A stretch of 64,000 nt of DNA, from NCBI GenBank assembly GCA_950295325.1, contig OX485805.1:54584758-54648757 (forward strand), in the 5' to 3' direction. The position numbers and the translations under genes are program-made. Below are positions 31,401-44,245 of this stretch, piece by piece. The stretch is from Polytrichum commune. Taxonomy: Eukaryota > Streptophyta > Polytrichopsida > Polytrichales > Polytrichaceae. The notes beneath the pieces are model-generated. The model saw only the letters and a list, made by a program, of their open reading frames with translations. It searched no databases and was not told the origin of the DNA. The stretch's first letter is position 1. Each line of letters starts with the position of its first letter.

Positions 31401-34400
31401 AATTAGTTTTTGCTTGCTTTATTAAATATTATTTTGCTAAAATTAATCTGACATTTCTCACTACATGTCAACTTCGTGTTTAAAATAGTTGCACCAAAGC
31501 AACTAACACACTATCAGTCCTCAACGACTCTAGGTATTAAGGATTGAATCTATTTATGAATGCTTTATTGACAAGTTTGAAGTTAAAACTTGCAGTTTGG
31601 GAAGACTCAGGATCCGGAGTTCGAGGGCCACCTGCTTCTTGAACAGTACCAGGTATTATTATGTTTCTAATCTTCGTCAATAATAGTGAAGTGCAGTTAC
31701 AGGGATAAATATACATGATCCATTGTATTTTGTTACATTCTACAACCTTAAGATTTTTTTTGTCAGGATATTTTTCATACATGATTCATCACTCTGAATA
31801 CTGTTTGTAATATCCATGCAGGCTCAACTAGTATCTGCTGTCCGTACTGCACTTGAGCCTTCCTCTGGTCCTCTCCTTATGGCTGTGGGATCAAGACTTG
31901 CTGCTAGGGTGAGATTTCCACTGGAACATCTGATTGAAAAGATTTTTTATAGTCAAATCTCTGCTTTTCTGCGCTGTGTTTGATAACTTCTGGATTTTGC
32001 ATCTGAACCATGGTCCACAACCAAGGGCACCAGTGCTGACAGACCTGATGAAGGCTAGACCTCTTAAAGAATTGGGAGACCAGTTACAAATATCTACATG
32101 AATATACTTGGTCCTGAAACATATTACCCTCAGCGGCTAGTTTAAATTGGGAAGCAAATGGTTTCATGGCAGATCATAACGAGTGGGGTTGCGGGTGGAG
32201 ATCGTGGCGTTCTGCAGCGTGTGCATGGTCTAATTACACGGCCTCTTACTAAATGGGAGGACCTTCGTATTCCTTCCTATGCAGAGTGGGTTGGTTGTAA
32301 GGTGATAATTTAACCAGGAGCAACTAATAGTTCACTGGCTCTTTTTCCTTTGTTTCATTGCTGTCAAAAGAAGATAGTTTTTATAGGGGATAAGCTGCTC
32401 CATTTCACATAGATGAAGCACAGATCCTAGAGGTCACAAATTAACTAATGATGCTGTTTGGCAAACAATGCAAATTCATCAGTGGAAGCTTTTGTTTTGT
32501 GCTGTATATTACACTTATGCTCATTTATTCGGCTCTTGTATGGTAAACTGGCTGGAGCAGGGAAATAGTGAATTAATGATATTGTTTTGATGGGATGTGA
32601 ATGTGCATTGCAGGTACAAATAAGCATTCTAGGAGCTCATGCTGCTGTGAAGACATATATCTTTGCCAGCTCACAAGGGCATCTTAATGCCCCTGATGGG
32701 GTGGTTCTCCTTCCTCTGCTTGCTCCTCATATGGGATTGCTTGGTCGATGCTGGATTGGTCTGCTCAGGGATTACACAGCAATTCGTACGCACTGGGCCA
32801 CCAAAATGCAGGTAGTTGTCATTCATGTATTCATATTGTTGAGTTCTGAACCCTTGACGTCATTCTGGTTTAGGGATGTCAACATGTCAAAGTTCTGATG
32901 CATCTTACGAAGAGAGATGGATTGTGGAAGCCAACAGCCCAAGGTTTATAAGTTGCTTGCATTGTATTGTTCAAATGTTGTTACCCATTTAAATTGTTTT
33001 ATTCAAGATCTTTTTGTTGTTGTAATATCAATGCATCGTAAAAGGCCCTTGGATCTTGTTACTGTGTACTTAATCTTTTTTGACCAGTTAGTGTTTGCTA
33101 TTCTTATCTCTGTAGCTTTCCCCTTGCTTTGTCTCCCGAGTTTGATTCAAGTATTCTCTTTGATCTCTGAACTGGTTATATCCTTGTTTAAGCCTTTCGT
33201 TCTTGGTTATCCATATTTCTATGTGTTGTCCACATGAGACTTACAAGGATGTTTCCTATTCCCGAATTGCAGCCTCGATATGAACCCTTCTTGGATGGAA
33301 TTCAATTGGCTACTGTTGCAGAAGTGGTGCTACCCCATTTGAATGAATCCTGGCCAGTAATACTGGAGGCTGTCACTATCAATGTTACTTCTGATACACC
33401 TGAAGAACATAACTTGAATACAAATGGAAAGGCTAGCCCGAGTGCAAGTGTTGAGATTAATGCCACAGAGTACAAGCAAGTTTGGACATTATCCATTATG
33501 ATTTTGTCAGATAGTCAGCATCAGCGTGCATCCATGAAACAGTCAATCACCAGTTTTCCCTCATTCAACGGAAGGCTTCTCATTAGTGGTCCAACTTCAG
33601 AGTATGAGCTTGTTGCCCTTCGTGCATTGCAATCTCTTTGCACACAAAGGTTTCACAGGCCCGACATGCTTTCTGTGGATCTATGCCAGGAGCTTTTGCA
33701 GGTGCTTTTTCTAGTTCCCAGAGGTTCTGTTGCAGCAATAATTGACTGTTAATCAACAATCAAGTGTTTGTTGTCAGTCACCTAGATGGTAAACGTGTGA
33801 TTATGCATTCTCATACATCTGAGTTGGAATTTTGACTACATGCGGATAAGAGAACTGATATTCTTGCGAATGTTATGAAGGTTATAGAGTGTATGTATCT
33901 GTTTGTGGTGCATGAACTCACCACATCTGAATTTATAGTTCCTGACATATACCTCTGATCGGCATATATAGATACTTTTGGCTCATCGGCTCAATGATCA
34001 CATGTGGGCTCCAGCTGCGATTGTGCACATTCTTGAACAGGTGTGTGACATATTTTGCAATTAACATGGGAACTCAAAATGACTCAACAAGCATGTCTGT
34101 TCAAGTAAGTGGTCATCTTTTTCAAATTTTGAAATATTAGATTTTTGGTTTTGAGCGCAGATTATCAATTCCTCAAGTGATATGTACATGAAGAATAGAG
34201 ATCTAGTGATGAAAGTTGCAGAGCTGTGTTTACGCTACATACACCGACTTCAAGGGAGGTGAGCACTCTCTTCATTGCCAAGTGTGTGTGTAATTTTTGA
34301 ATTATTAAAAATTGAATTCTGATACTTAATAGGATTCCACTTGAGCATGGAAGCAAGCCTCAAATCAGAGAGGCTGTTATTTATGTCCAGCCAAAGAGGC

Positions 34401-37400
34401 TGACTTTACTCCTTAGATTCACTTTTTAAGTCCTCTGCGTACCTGATAAGTAACCTCTGTGATTATGTTGCAGTGATCTAAGCCAAAGTTGGAGGTTCTC
34501 TGAACTCGATGCACTTGTTTGCTTGGCATTACGCTCTGCTGGGAGTCTTGCTGCCCGCATGACTGAAGAGGTGTACACTGCAGACTTGGTTTTCTAAGTT
34601 GAGTAGGCACATTGAATTTAGACTCGTCAAATGACTTGGTCTTGTAAATTGTGTAGGCACATTTGTCAAATGTAGACTTGTCAGCATGCCATCTAATGGG
34701 TTTATACCAGAGTGTTTGGTTAGTTCTATGAAATGCTGTAAGAGGTTAAATGTTGTTGATGTGTTATTTCTGCAGTGCCATTCAGTTTTGCTTCCTCAGC
34801 TCCTTGAAGCCGGCATTGAGGTCTTGAGTGATGGTCCAGCACTGGGAAATTCAGCTTCTGCTGCCGTTGGCTTTATCACAGCAATCACTATGTCTATGAC
34901 AAAGTCATCAGATGGTATACAAATCATGCAAACTGTCTATCTGATATTTAACCACCATAGTCAATGCATGTGATAAGTGCACCTCAAATGGTGGTTGTGG
35001 AGATTGCTGGGTTCATTTGTTTAAAGTCACTCAACGAGTTCTTTCTGTTACTACATATATCTCTTTTTTGTATGTAAGTTTGTTAAACGACCAGTTTAAG
35101 TGAAGCAACTCAGGGCACAATAGTTTACTTGAATTGCTGGTTTTGCCAAGCAAACTAGTGATCTGTAGTTTATACTATATTTATCCCTATTTAAGTTCCA
35201 CCATTTTCTTTCTAGATTACTCGTGTGTTGAAGATAATTACTCTGTGTGTTGGATGCAGGAATCAAAATGAGCTTCAGGCAAGAGGACTGTGCCACAGTG
35301 CTAACATCTGCAGTGGAGACTATGGCACAAATAGTGGAAAATTTTGCGATTGGGGTATCTGAAAGTGAGGAACAAGTTTTGACGCAGCGTATTTCCCTAA
35401 TTCTAGGAGTTATGGTTGCTATAGCCAGAACTGTACCTGATGTTCATAACTCAAAGCAGGAGGCACAAGCACGCTGCATTGCATGTCTCCAAACTTTTCT
35501 GGAAAGCACAGATCCTACTGTAAGGATTTTCTTCACATCATGGATCATGTTTGTTTAGTTTTGCTTCAAGCAGGAGAAATGCAACAGAAGGTGCATGTTC
35601 GTTTGTAATAATGTTAATTTTTATTTGAGTCTAGAAGTTTTGCATTGAGCAACAAAGGACTAATGTAATGGCTTAAACAGACTCAAGGAAGGACAACCTG
35701 GGCGATCACATGTAACTTAATATACATATATATCTATCCCTAGCCCAGACTCACAGTGCAGGTGTGGACATAAGACTACTTATTGCCATGCACATAAAGG
35801 TGACTAGTGTTAAATTTGTGGACATTGACAGTAATGCTTTAAAAATGTACACTGATTGTACACTTGTAAACCAAAGTGACTACCTGATGTTACAAATGTG
35901 CTTTTCTATTGATCCATCCAGGTTCAAGTGGCAGCTCTCCAAACAGTCAGAACTGTGGCCCAAGCAGGGGCTTCAGAACAGCCGCGTGGGGAAGCTCATG
36001 AATGGGCACTCCTTTTATTGCACAAACTGGCAGCTGACATTACCACTATCATCTACATGGCAAGCAAGGTGCGTCATTTGCAGCAGTTTCATGCTACATT
36101 CTTTCACTAGGGTGTCCTGTGCTGTCCAGCACATAATTGCAATCTGATGGTCAATAATAACCTTGTAATGAACAACTTTCCTTGCTATACCAACCTTGTG
36201 AACCCATGGGGAAATCCCTACCACAGGAGAAACAATTTAGAACTACAGAAACTATTTTTGTTACTTTCCAGTGACGGAAATTACTTGACTTTGATTACCA
36301 CCTCTCATTCCCGTCCAAAAGCTGTGAATTTGACAGTGGGACATCCTTTACACTTTGAGGGCCTTCAAAGATATCAAGACTGCAAATACGGCTAACTATA
36401 CCACCTCAGCTTGGCTTGACTTGCATATAATCAAGGATTTTAAGCAAGCAATGAGTAAGAGTATCATGAGTTAAATTGCAGGAAGATGTGACCCCTGTGC
36501 GAGCTGGATTAGTGGGAGAAGCTTTGAAGCTGCTTGTGTTGCTACACTCACTTGTAGATGGTGAGGAGGCACAACTGGAGGTCCTGCGTGTGTTGCTCCC
36601 AGCTGTAATTTCAGTAGCTTCTGTGAATATGCATGATAACCAGGTAAGATCTGTAGCTTTGATAGGTTTATATGGTCTCACATGTATGAACATTTTCTCT
36701 GTGGTTATGTTTTGACTCAGATTGTAAGCTTAGTGTTCAAGTCTTCTATACTCTTTGCTGAAAAAGTCTCTGCCTAGGTATAGTCACCTACTTACTCCAC
36801 TGAAAAATGATCATGCTTTAAAAGAGTGACATGATCTCAGATGCGGGACTATTGAACCTCTAAAATTACTCTGAACCCAACAGGTTTCTGGTAAACCTTG
36901 TAGGGATGACATCGATACAATGGAATTTTGCAAGCAATACTTAACAAGGAGAAATTTTAATTTAACATAGAAATATCAAAGTATAGAATCATTGACTTAT
37001 TGTCAGCCAATAACTCATTCCTTTTATTTTATTTTGTATTTATAAAATAGTCATATGAGCAGACAATAAGGTTTACTTTTGTGACTTGCAAGGCCCACCA
37101 TGGACCTCATGGTGCTTTCAATGTGAACAAATGTGCTGCTAACCTATATAAAATATTGCAGGCAGCATCTGCATTAGTTAATGCAGCAGTCAGACTTGTG
37201 ACACACTTGGCATCAGTTCCTATCTCAGCTGCACAATTTCGCACTGTTCTCCTGGACATGCCTGCTGAATCTCGTCAACAGCTCCAGGTCTGCCATTGGT
37301 GTATCTACTTTATTATTGCTACTTGTCATAAGCCTTGAGTTTTCTTTTGAACTTAGGACTATTGAAGTATGGCACATGACCAAGTATATGTTTCTGAAAC

Positions 37401-38544
37401 GTCTATGTGGTTGCAGGCTATAATTCGAGCTTCCATGGTACAGCAGGGTAATGCAAGCACACCTTCACCTGCTATTTCTGTCCCAGCTACCCCAGCAATC
37501 AGCTTGAAGTCTGCCTTTCCACCACCTCCCTCTGGATTTCTACCTCCCCCCCCAGCTTCTTCACAAGTGGTAATGAGGACAACCTCTACCTCACTTACAC
37601 CCCAGGCATCCCTTGACTTTGATCCTGATGAAGATGACGATGACGAGGACTGGGATGACTTCCAGGCACATGAAGCCCAAGATGAAAGTCTAGACGATTC
37701 CTCCACAGATCAAGGAGCACAAATTGAGAGAGATGTCCAAGTACAGGATTCAGTTCTTCCTCGTCCTTCTATTCCTGTCTCAGCAAGTACTACTGAAGAA
37801 GGTAAAAACGGGGATGTACATGCTAGTCCTATTAAAGTATCCTCACCTGGCACCCCAGCAGAGTTTGGTGAGGGTGGCTTGGTTGAGGCCAATCCTGCAG
37901 ACAGTAAACATGAATTGTCAGTTCAGAAGGTAGATAATGAAGAAATGTTGGTAGACAAGTCTACAAAGTCTGAACTTTCTAATTCGACAGTATTAGCATC
38001 ATCACCTACATCTAGAGTTCCTGACACATCCCAGATAGATGATGAAGAGGCATGGGACACATTTGAGAGTGCCCCTGCAACTCACACAGATATTGAAGAA
38101 GCTTCAAGTTATCCTCTTCATGCAAATGATGATGATGATGATAATGTTCAGGATAGTGCATCGCCGAGCAACAATGGACACTTACTCGGGTCGTTCAAAG
38201 AGGATGTTTCTCCTGGCTCCCTTATAGAATCTGAAGTAGAAAGTGGATATCAGGAGCCTGCAAATCTGCATGAAAAGGCCAAGGATATTACCATTTGTGA
38301 TGAGCCTTCTGCAGCTGAGGTGGAAGCATGTGCTGTAGATGATGAATTGAAGCCAGAGCCTGCTAATGTGCATGAAGGTGTCAAGGATGCCATCCTGAGT
38401 GACGAGCCTTCTGCAGCTGAGGTAGAAGAATGTGCTGTAGATGACCATTTGGAGCCAGAGTCTGCTAATCTGCATGAAGAGGTCAAGGGTCCTTCTGCAG
38501 CTGAGGTTGAAGCGTGTGCTGAAGCTGGCGATTTGAAGGAATAG
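16478..38544 (+). CDS. SWEETIE orthologue, HEATR5-family HEAT-repeat protein
   Basis: 48 exons, 6909 bp, 2302 residues: 16478-16627, 18282-18498, 18712-18818, 19105-19338, 19469-19558, 19667-19754, 19973-20037, 20821-20919, 21111-21200, 21345-21425, 21578-21646, 22199-22324, 22648-22751, 22898-23030, 23255-23364, 23620-23736, 23951-24121, 24719-24805, 24938-25031, 25249-25317, 25867-25986, 26094-26162, 26760-26864, 27065-27153, 28059-28215, 28411-28560, 28856-28905, 29015-29114, 29479-29535, 29678-29745, 29972-30065, 30453-30676, 30812-30941, 31142-31210, 31596-31652, 31822-31908, 32173-32301, 32614-32811, 33273-33701, 33972-34040, 34161-34258, 34474-34570, 34776-34914, 35260-35519, 35922-36068, 36482-36643, 37162-37287, 37417-38544. 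Every junction is GT-AG and all phases close. Diagnostic segments include SISIYSRASSLQG, EAALTLRALAEVDPTC and GRLINAIVAVLGPELSP. Arabidopsis SWEETIE affects sugar flux, starch and senescence; animal HEATR5 and yeast Laa1 assist AP-1 trafficking. HEAT repeats fill residues 1-1930. The last exon is a disordered acidic tail with EDWDDF and EAWDTF motifs. Exon calls rest on splice sites and remembered family likeness, not transcripts. Confidence 0.93.
16655..17322. repeat. Tandem duplication (~330 bp) in SWEETIE intron 1
   Basis: Two units follow each other: about 16655-16980 and 16985-17322. Matching landmarks are ATCGTGGAT (16679 and 17006), GATAAGTGCAGCTCGGA, GAAGTTTCTTAGG and TTCAGAATATGTC (16962 and 17304). 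Offsets of 327 to 342 show small indels. The units do not overlap an exon. Confidence 0.8.
17551..17622. other. 72-bp near-perfect hairpin in SWEETIE intron 1
   Basis: The left arm GATAATGGTCATTGGCTTG, continuing with ACCTGGC, pairs with the right arm GGCCAGGTCCAACCAATGG, continuing with CCATTATC, around a short GC-rich loop (GCGGCCACCCGCCGC). About 23 of the first 26 positions are Watson-Crick, with one G:U wobble and two mismatches. It could be the remnant of a small inverted-repeat transposon or a miRNA-like foldback. Expression is unknown. Confidence 0.55.
38254..38541 (+). repeat. 102-bp coding minisatellite (34-residue unit) in the SWEETIE tail
   Basis: Units begin at 38254, 38356 and 38458, exactly 102 bases apart. 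The third unit is shortened by an in-frame gap. Each encodes a variant of PxNLHExxKD, then EPSAAEVEACAVDD, then an ELKPE-like end. The frame is kept throughout, so the array lengthens the acidic C-terminus (about residues 2207-2302) without harming the gene. The stop follows directly. Confidence 0.9.
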
Positions 38545-41500
38545 AACAGTCTTGATGAAGATTGTGCAAAATAGATGTGCTGTAGATTCGCAGGAACTAG
38601 TTGACTATGATAGCTTCAAAGTGTTGGTTGGCGCTAGCTCTGGGTATAGGGCTCTGTTTTCAAGAGGACATGTTTGTCTGTAGATTGAGCTGTTGATTCC
38701 CATGGTCCTGACACATCAGGACTTGTTGGTGACACTTCGGTAAACAGGTCAGTCTCTGAATCTATTACATTCTGCTTCTATATCAAATGAATTTCTACCA
38801 GTTATGTTTATTCTGAGAAATTCCATCAGTTTGAAATGTTTCCTGTTGTCTGGCAGCCGAGACAGTCAAAAGAAATCTAATATACATGTTCCTGTGGCTT
38901 TGTTGCAGGGTTGAAATTCTTACAGGAACTTCAGAAATTTGTCTGCAATTGAAAGCCATTTAAGCTTCAAGTATGTACCTTTTGATTACTGGCTTCCAGG
39001 AACTTGCAAATGACATCCACTTACACCTGAAAACCCTTAACATTTAGGAATGCACCAAGTTGATTTTGTAACATTGGATTCAATGAGAGGGAGATATTAA
39101 AATATAGGTAGTTTTTGTTATTTAAATTCATCGAACTTGTGTGAGATCCAAGGATACTTCTTATTCCAGGGTCCTCAAAAGATTATAAATATATGTCCCA
39201 TCGCTAATTTGGCGTCATGGTGTCCAATGGATAATATGAAAGTGTTATATTCTGGGAAGCTCTTATGAATGAATGTTCTTCAATATTGAGCTGAAAGTTG
39301 ATGCTGCCACTAATCCGAGATGAACAATAATTAGTTTTCAAGGTGCTTAATGACACAATATGACACTCAGAAATCTAGGCATTCATACTTATGAGTAATT
39401 ATATATGAAAATGACAGGTCAAGCATGAGCCCAAAGTTTTACCAATCGCCTCTAGGACAAATTGTAGCACATGGAGTTTGAGTGAATATGCATTAGGTGC
39501 ATAGTGAATTTTTATGAGATTGTGAAAATATTACTCTTCAAGATACAACCAATCTCAAGCTTTTGGCAATGCTTTAAACATTATGGCCTCTTCATTGTGA
39601 TCAACCAGTGAACGAAAAGTTGGGCTACACAAGAAAACCATGAATATTTAATGAAATGACATTAAGAAACTTTCAAAGAAAATTTGGTGAGCTTAGTCAC
39701 CACATACTATAAGATTGTCTTCAATTTTCCTTCTTTCAACAACTTAGCATTTCCGTTTGTATCGATTAGGTTTGCTGCTTCAGTTGCTTTGATATAGTTC
39801 ACTTTCATTGCCAGCAACATAGATCATGGCATATCGTTTGCATCTATGCTCAACAATTGAAAGCACCTTGGAATAAAAGTTTCTTTCACTGCAAGTCTCA
39901 CTTCAAAGCATGTTGCATGGTGATAAGACCAGTTTTAATTGATCCATCCATGAAACAGCTGATGGAGAAGGTAGACATATGGATTACCATTTGTTTATAA
40001 AATATTTGAAGAATGTGAGAGGTTTGCATTCACAACAACTCAATTGCACAAGTTTGCACATGTAATTTGAGAGTTGGGTGCTCATATTTTCCTATTACAC
40101 CCACATGCACTGTTTTGTTAAGTGATGGAGTCAGGGTAGAATTAGAAGGTTGTGGGCCGGGGATTCGTGGCACTCAAGTAAAGTCATCCGGTAACGAAAA
40201 TCGGATGAGTCCATCAAGAAGCTCGGATGGAGCTTACTTTAGTGAAACACCTCCGAGTTGGCATGTAAGACCTATTTTCTCCATCATAGTTATTTTACAA
40301 ATATTAATTAGTTGGCAAGGGGCAATGATGTGGCCTTGGATGCTCTAAGCCTATTTTCTAACCTCCCATGAATTGTTTCCAAGGCCATGATGTGGCTTTG
40401 AATTCCACATGGTTACTTTGATAAATATCGCAAGATATCAACGTGTGCAACATATAATTATGACGTGTTGTCATAGAGATTTTTCTTTTGTTCATAATTC
40501 ATTTATTTTGCACGGGTGTGATTGCTCAAACATTTGTAATATGTCAAAGTAATATATATCACCTTATAATAAATTTTTGAACTAAAAAAATAATTCAATA
40601 TATTTTATTTTAAAATAAATAATGTACACCATGTGATTTTAAAGATAATATAATATGTGATGAGGATAAATTATTACAATAATTTAGATAGGCTATAGTC
40701 AGAAACTTATGATTTTCTGAGTATACCCCATCCATAACGTTGTCCCACAAGTCTAATTCCAAATAACATATCATTTATTTATACCTTATATTATATTATC
40801 TAAAAAATAATATTTATATTTATAATATTTTTTGTTATGTGTTTTATATTCTATCTTCATTGTTTCATTTTGGTCATCTTATGAACACTTGCACTAATCT
40901 ATCATTAGAATGACAAAGATAATTTTAAATGGTAAGTCACAAAATTATAACCTCAATGTTAATGAGGAGTTTGTAACGTTTTTGACCTCCAAGTTAATTA
41001 CATGCTTCATTGATGGTTTCACTTCCGGAATGAAATCCCAATCAATTGCTTATTTACTAATTAGAAGTGCACATATTTATTGGATTTTAGACCTTGAAGG
41101 TGACGTGCACTCAATATGGGATTTGTAGTCAAGCGGCCTTCAAGAATGCAAGGGCAATGCTCTTTTTTTAATGTCTATACCCCTTTATATTGGTGCCTTA
41201 AGTATTAGATTAGACTAGGATTCCACATGCATGAGTACATATTGCACAAAGTGTGATTCTATCCACGAGTTACCTCTACCACTACAATGTGTTTGCTCGG
41301 TATAAATTGGCTAACTAGAAACAATATTTCACCACCATGTCACACATATGTCCACAACAAAAGTCTCTATAAAGGACAAATTCAATAGTTAGTGCATCAC
41401 CGTAGTTCAATAAAATGCTCATTAACTTGGATCCAATGCTACATGTTTTTGACGAGCTTATCTTGCAAGTACTCAAGATCCAACATCCAACGATCCTTCC

Positions 41501-42687
41501 ATTGAGCATGTTGAATTAACCACTAATTTGGGATGGCTATACATTACATAGTATTGAAATTATTCTTGTTATGGCAATATTTGCAAACAACTTTGTCAAG
41601 CACTATTGTTTCGCTCACTCCTCTAAAGTTGTGGCCATTGCAAATATTCCCAAAGAAACAAGGCTTGGTACCCATGCTAGAATGAAGGTACCAAGCCTTG
41701 TCAACTTCCATGTATTTATATATACATAGAATAGACATAAAATCCTTCATCAAGGTGAACCCCCCAAGATCTTACTCAAATGTGACAATTTGTTACCTTG
41801 TAATTGGTATAATTTCAAAAACACACGCGCACACACACACATATATATATGAAATATTTATTTAAATCAAAGAATTTCATATAGAATATATATATGATCA
41901 AAGAAACCAATTTTTTTAAAAGATTTACCATAACAATGGGCATGCCTTAGGGATGGTCATGAAACAAAAGTTACATATCCCTCTAGTTTGGAACCTTGGC
42001 ATGACATTCTCCTCAAAGAAAGTGAAAAGAAACAATAAAATGTAAGTCTTACAAGTTTTAAGTTATTATCTTTGAATGTTAACATTGATTCAGAAGACAC
42101 AAAATAGTTGTATTTAACAACTTGTTCTCTAAATTTATTTACAGTGTTGTCAAAGAAAAATCTCATGCCATGCATGCACACATGCACGGCACAATACGAT
42201 TCACACCAAATTGGATTTACCTCAAACATTGATGAAAAGTCATTGATGAAAGGAGGGCATTTTTGCATGAAATTTGTGGATGAAAAAACAACCATACTAA
42301 AAAAAGAAAAAAGAAAAAGAAAAAAAGAGAAAGACGTGGCTATCAAACATAACTCTAGATAAATCTAGAGCTCCCTTCCCCAGCCACAAGGGTTTAGAAT
42401 TAAATAAATTGTTTCATAGAGAATTGAAGATTTTTTTAATAAATATGAAATTGTTGATAAAATTGATACTAAATTGGAGAAATAATAAAAATTAATCAAT
42501 AGAACTTGTCTTGGGTATTTAAATCAGATAATGCTCATCTTATATTGAAGACTGAAAGTGGAAGAAAATATACTGATTTGAAATCTGCAGTAGTGTGCAC
42601 ACATCGCCCATATTACTTGTGATTAGTAATTTTTAGCATGAAATTCAATAAATATTATAGATAGCAAAAACCTTAAGATATTGATGA
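38545..42687. other. SWEETIE 3' flank and AT-rich spacer
   Basis: The first few hundred bases are likely the 3' UTR. A possible 3'-UTR intron runs from a donor near 38749 (ACAG then GTCAGT) to an acceptor near 38908 (TTTGTTGCAG), but this is only a splice-site guess. From about 39 kb on I see no coding exon. The stretch 40530-40860 is very AT-rich, and a CA/TA microsatellite lies near 41823-41852. Confidence 0.5.
40905..41160 (+). repeat. Partial copy of the foldback-element arm
   Basis: From AGAATGACAAAGATAATTTT to TCAAGAATGCAAGGG this region follows the right arm of the element at 3333-4545 (about 4193-4443) in the same orientation. Shared blocks include GGTTTCACTTC and AATTGCTTATTTA. Only one arm is present and the outer end is missing, so this is a fragment or a solo arm. 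Confidence 0.7.
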
Positions 42688-42975
42688 AATGGTCACACTG
42701 ATGGCACGCCAAGTAAGAAAAAATTGTACAATGAAGCCTTGAAGGACCAAAATTCGTTTCTTTATCTTGTGGTTGCATTTGATACAACCTTAATAAGTTA
42801 TGCACATATTGTACATCCGGAGACCTTCAAATTCTACCCAGGGATTGACATTTTCGAGTTTAAGCATGAAAATCGTCCCTACAGGATAACTCGCAGAATT
42901 TATAAAGCTCGTGACGCTGGATATTCAGACATCATTAGAACTAGAAGGGATCGCATTCAGGAGATTCATGCCTAA
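42688..42975 (+). CDS. Orphan exon-like ORF, unrecognised
   Basis: The frame is open from 42688 to a TAA at 42973-42975 (95 codons) in AT-rich surroundings. It has no in-frame ATG, so if real it is an internal or last exon. The C-terminal half is strongly charged and looks protein-like (NRPYRITRRIYKARDAGYSD, then IIRTRRDRIQEIHA). I found no upstream exon and no family match. It could be a gene fragment or a decayed mobile-element exon. Confidence 0.3.
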   Translation, partial: NGHTDGTPSKKKLYNEALKDQNSFLYLVVAFDTTLISYAHIVHPETFKFYPGIDIFEFKHENRPYRITRRIYKARDAGYSDIIRTRRDRIQEIHA

Positions 42976-43206
42976 ATCTGATTTGCGTTGGTGTTCAGAG
43001 TGAGCCTGAATCTCAACAGAGACCGAATGCCATGCTTAGGAGCTATTTAAGAGCTCCTCGCCAACTGATCTATTGCTGTAGAGATACGTATGCTGGTTCG
43101 AGTGTCATTGAATTGGTTTAGAAACACAACTGCTGGAGGAGCTGACCAAACCCCGAGTTGCAGGAAACTGAGATTTATTGTTGATGTTGTTGATAGTAAG
43201 CTTACA

Positions 43207-44245
43207 CTAGTGGAAGCGATAGAATAGCACGCCTATTTGATTTTGGAGGTCGTCCAGCTGGTTGCCCTGCTGCTTCTGCAAGCTCTGGATGTCCGCGATT
43301 TGTATACTGTGCACATCTGTCTTCGTATCCAGCGTCACGATGCGCAACGTCAGCAACTCCTGCAACGCCTTCAGTTTGCTGTCCGTCTCCATGCGAAGCC
43401 GATTCTCGGTCGCCGCCATGTCTTTCTGCGCAAACACAAATTTGAGCATTCCGTTAATACATTATGGCTGCCCACCAAGGATGCCTCACGGAAATGGTCG
43501 AGGTGTACAGCGTCATAATGTTCTTGTATGTACGCCATGCAATGAAGCATGCACCGGTGGTTGGTTGCGGCATCCTTGAATAGTATCTCAACCGCTGTCA
43601 GAGGAAGGATCTCTGAAGGACCAACAGAAACCAGCTCCTGCCAACTATTCTTATGCATTTAAATCCTTTTAAATATAAAAATCTGCGAAGAGGCTTCAAG
43701 TAAGGGCTTCATTCCACCGACTTGTGCAATTTCAGTGGAAGTTAGTCACAATCATATGGTCACCTTAGTAAAAGTTTAGGATGATATGTGGACATTGTGG
43801 GTGGGAAGAGTATCCAACTTTGTTAAGAAAAACCCTGGAAAGCCGATTATTGAGAAAACCATTTCACAGTGATAGTCAGAGGATATGGTGGCAACAGTCC
43901 GAGACTCATTGAACGGACTGGAACTTATTAAAGAATTAGGAATATTGGTCGCACACAAAACGACGAAGTCTGAATTCACAGGACATAAGTTTTTACGCCA
44001 TATCCGAAAATGCTTCTGCAGCAAGCTTAGAGACAAAAGCTTGAAAGATATGACAGCAATGGTCTCGAAATAGTGAAGACAATGAGGTTGTTCACCTTGA
44101 GCTGGTCAACTTCCTCATACAACTTGTCGAAGTGATCTGCGATGTATTTGGAATGCCCGCCGATCGTCTGTTGGAGCTCGGACAGGGTTGGCGCTTTCGG
44201 AGACTCCGGAGGTGACGCATTTTCGGAGCCCTCCTCGTCCGCCAT
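43207..44245 (-). CDS. Small coiled-coil protein, two exons, function unknown
   Basis: Exons 44245-44096 (50 codons) and 43425-43207 (72 codons and stop) join in phase 0 through a 670-bp GT-AG intron (donor CTCAAG|GTGAAC, acceptor TTGCGCAG|AAAGAC). The product has 122 residues. The N-terminus is acidic and Ser/Pro-rich (MADEEGSENASPPESPKAP). The rest is a nearly continuous heptad-type helix, with segments such as LYEEVDQLKKDMAATENRL and IADIQSLQKQQGNQLDDLQN. No catalytic motif, signal peptide or membrane segment is seen. The start ATGGCGG has good context. It could be a subunit of a small coiled-coil complex, but I do not recognise it. The intron holds another open frame (43426-43658) that I do not call. 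Confidence 0.65.
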
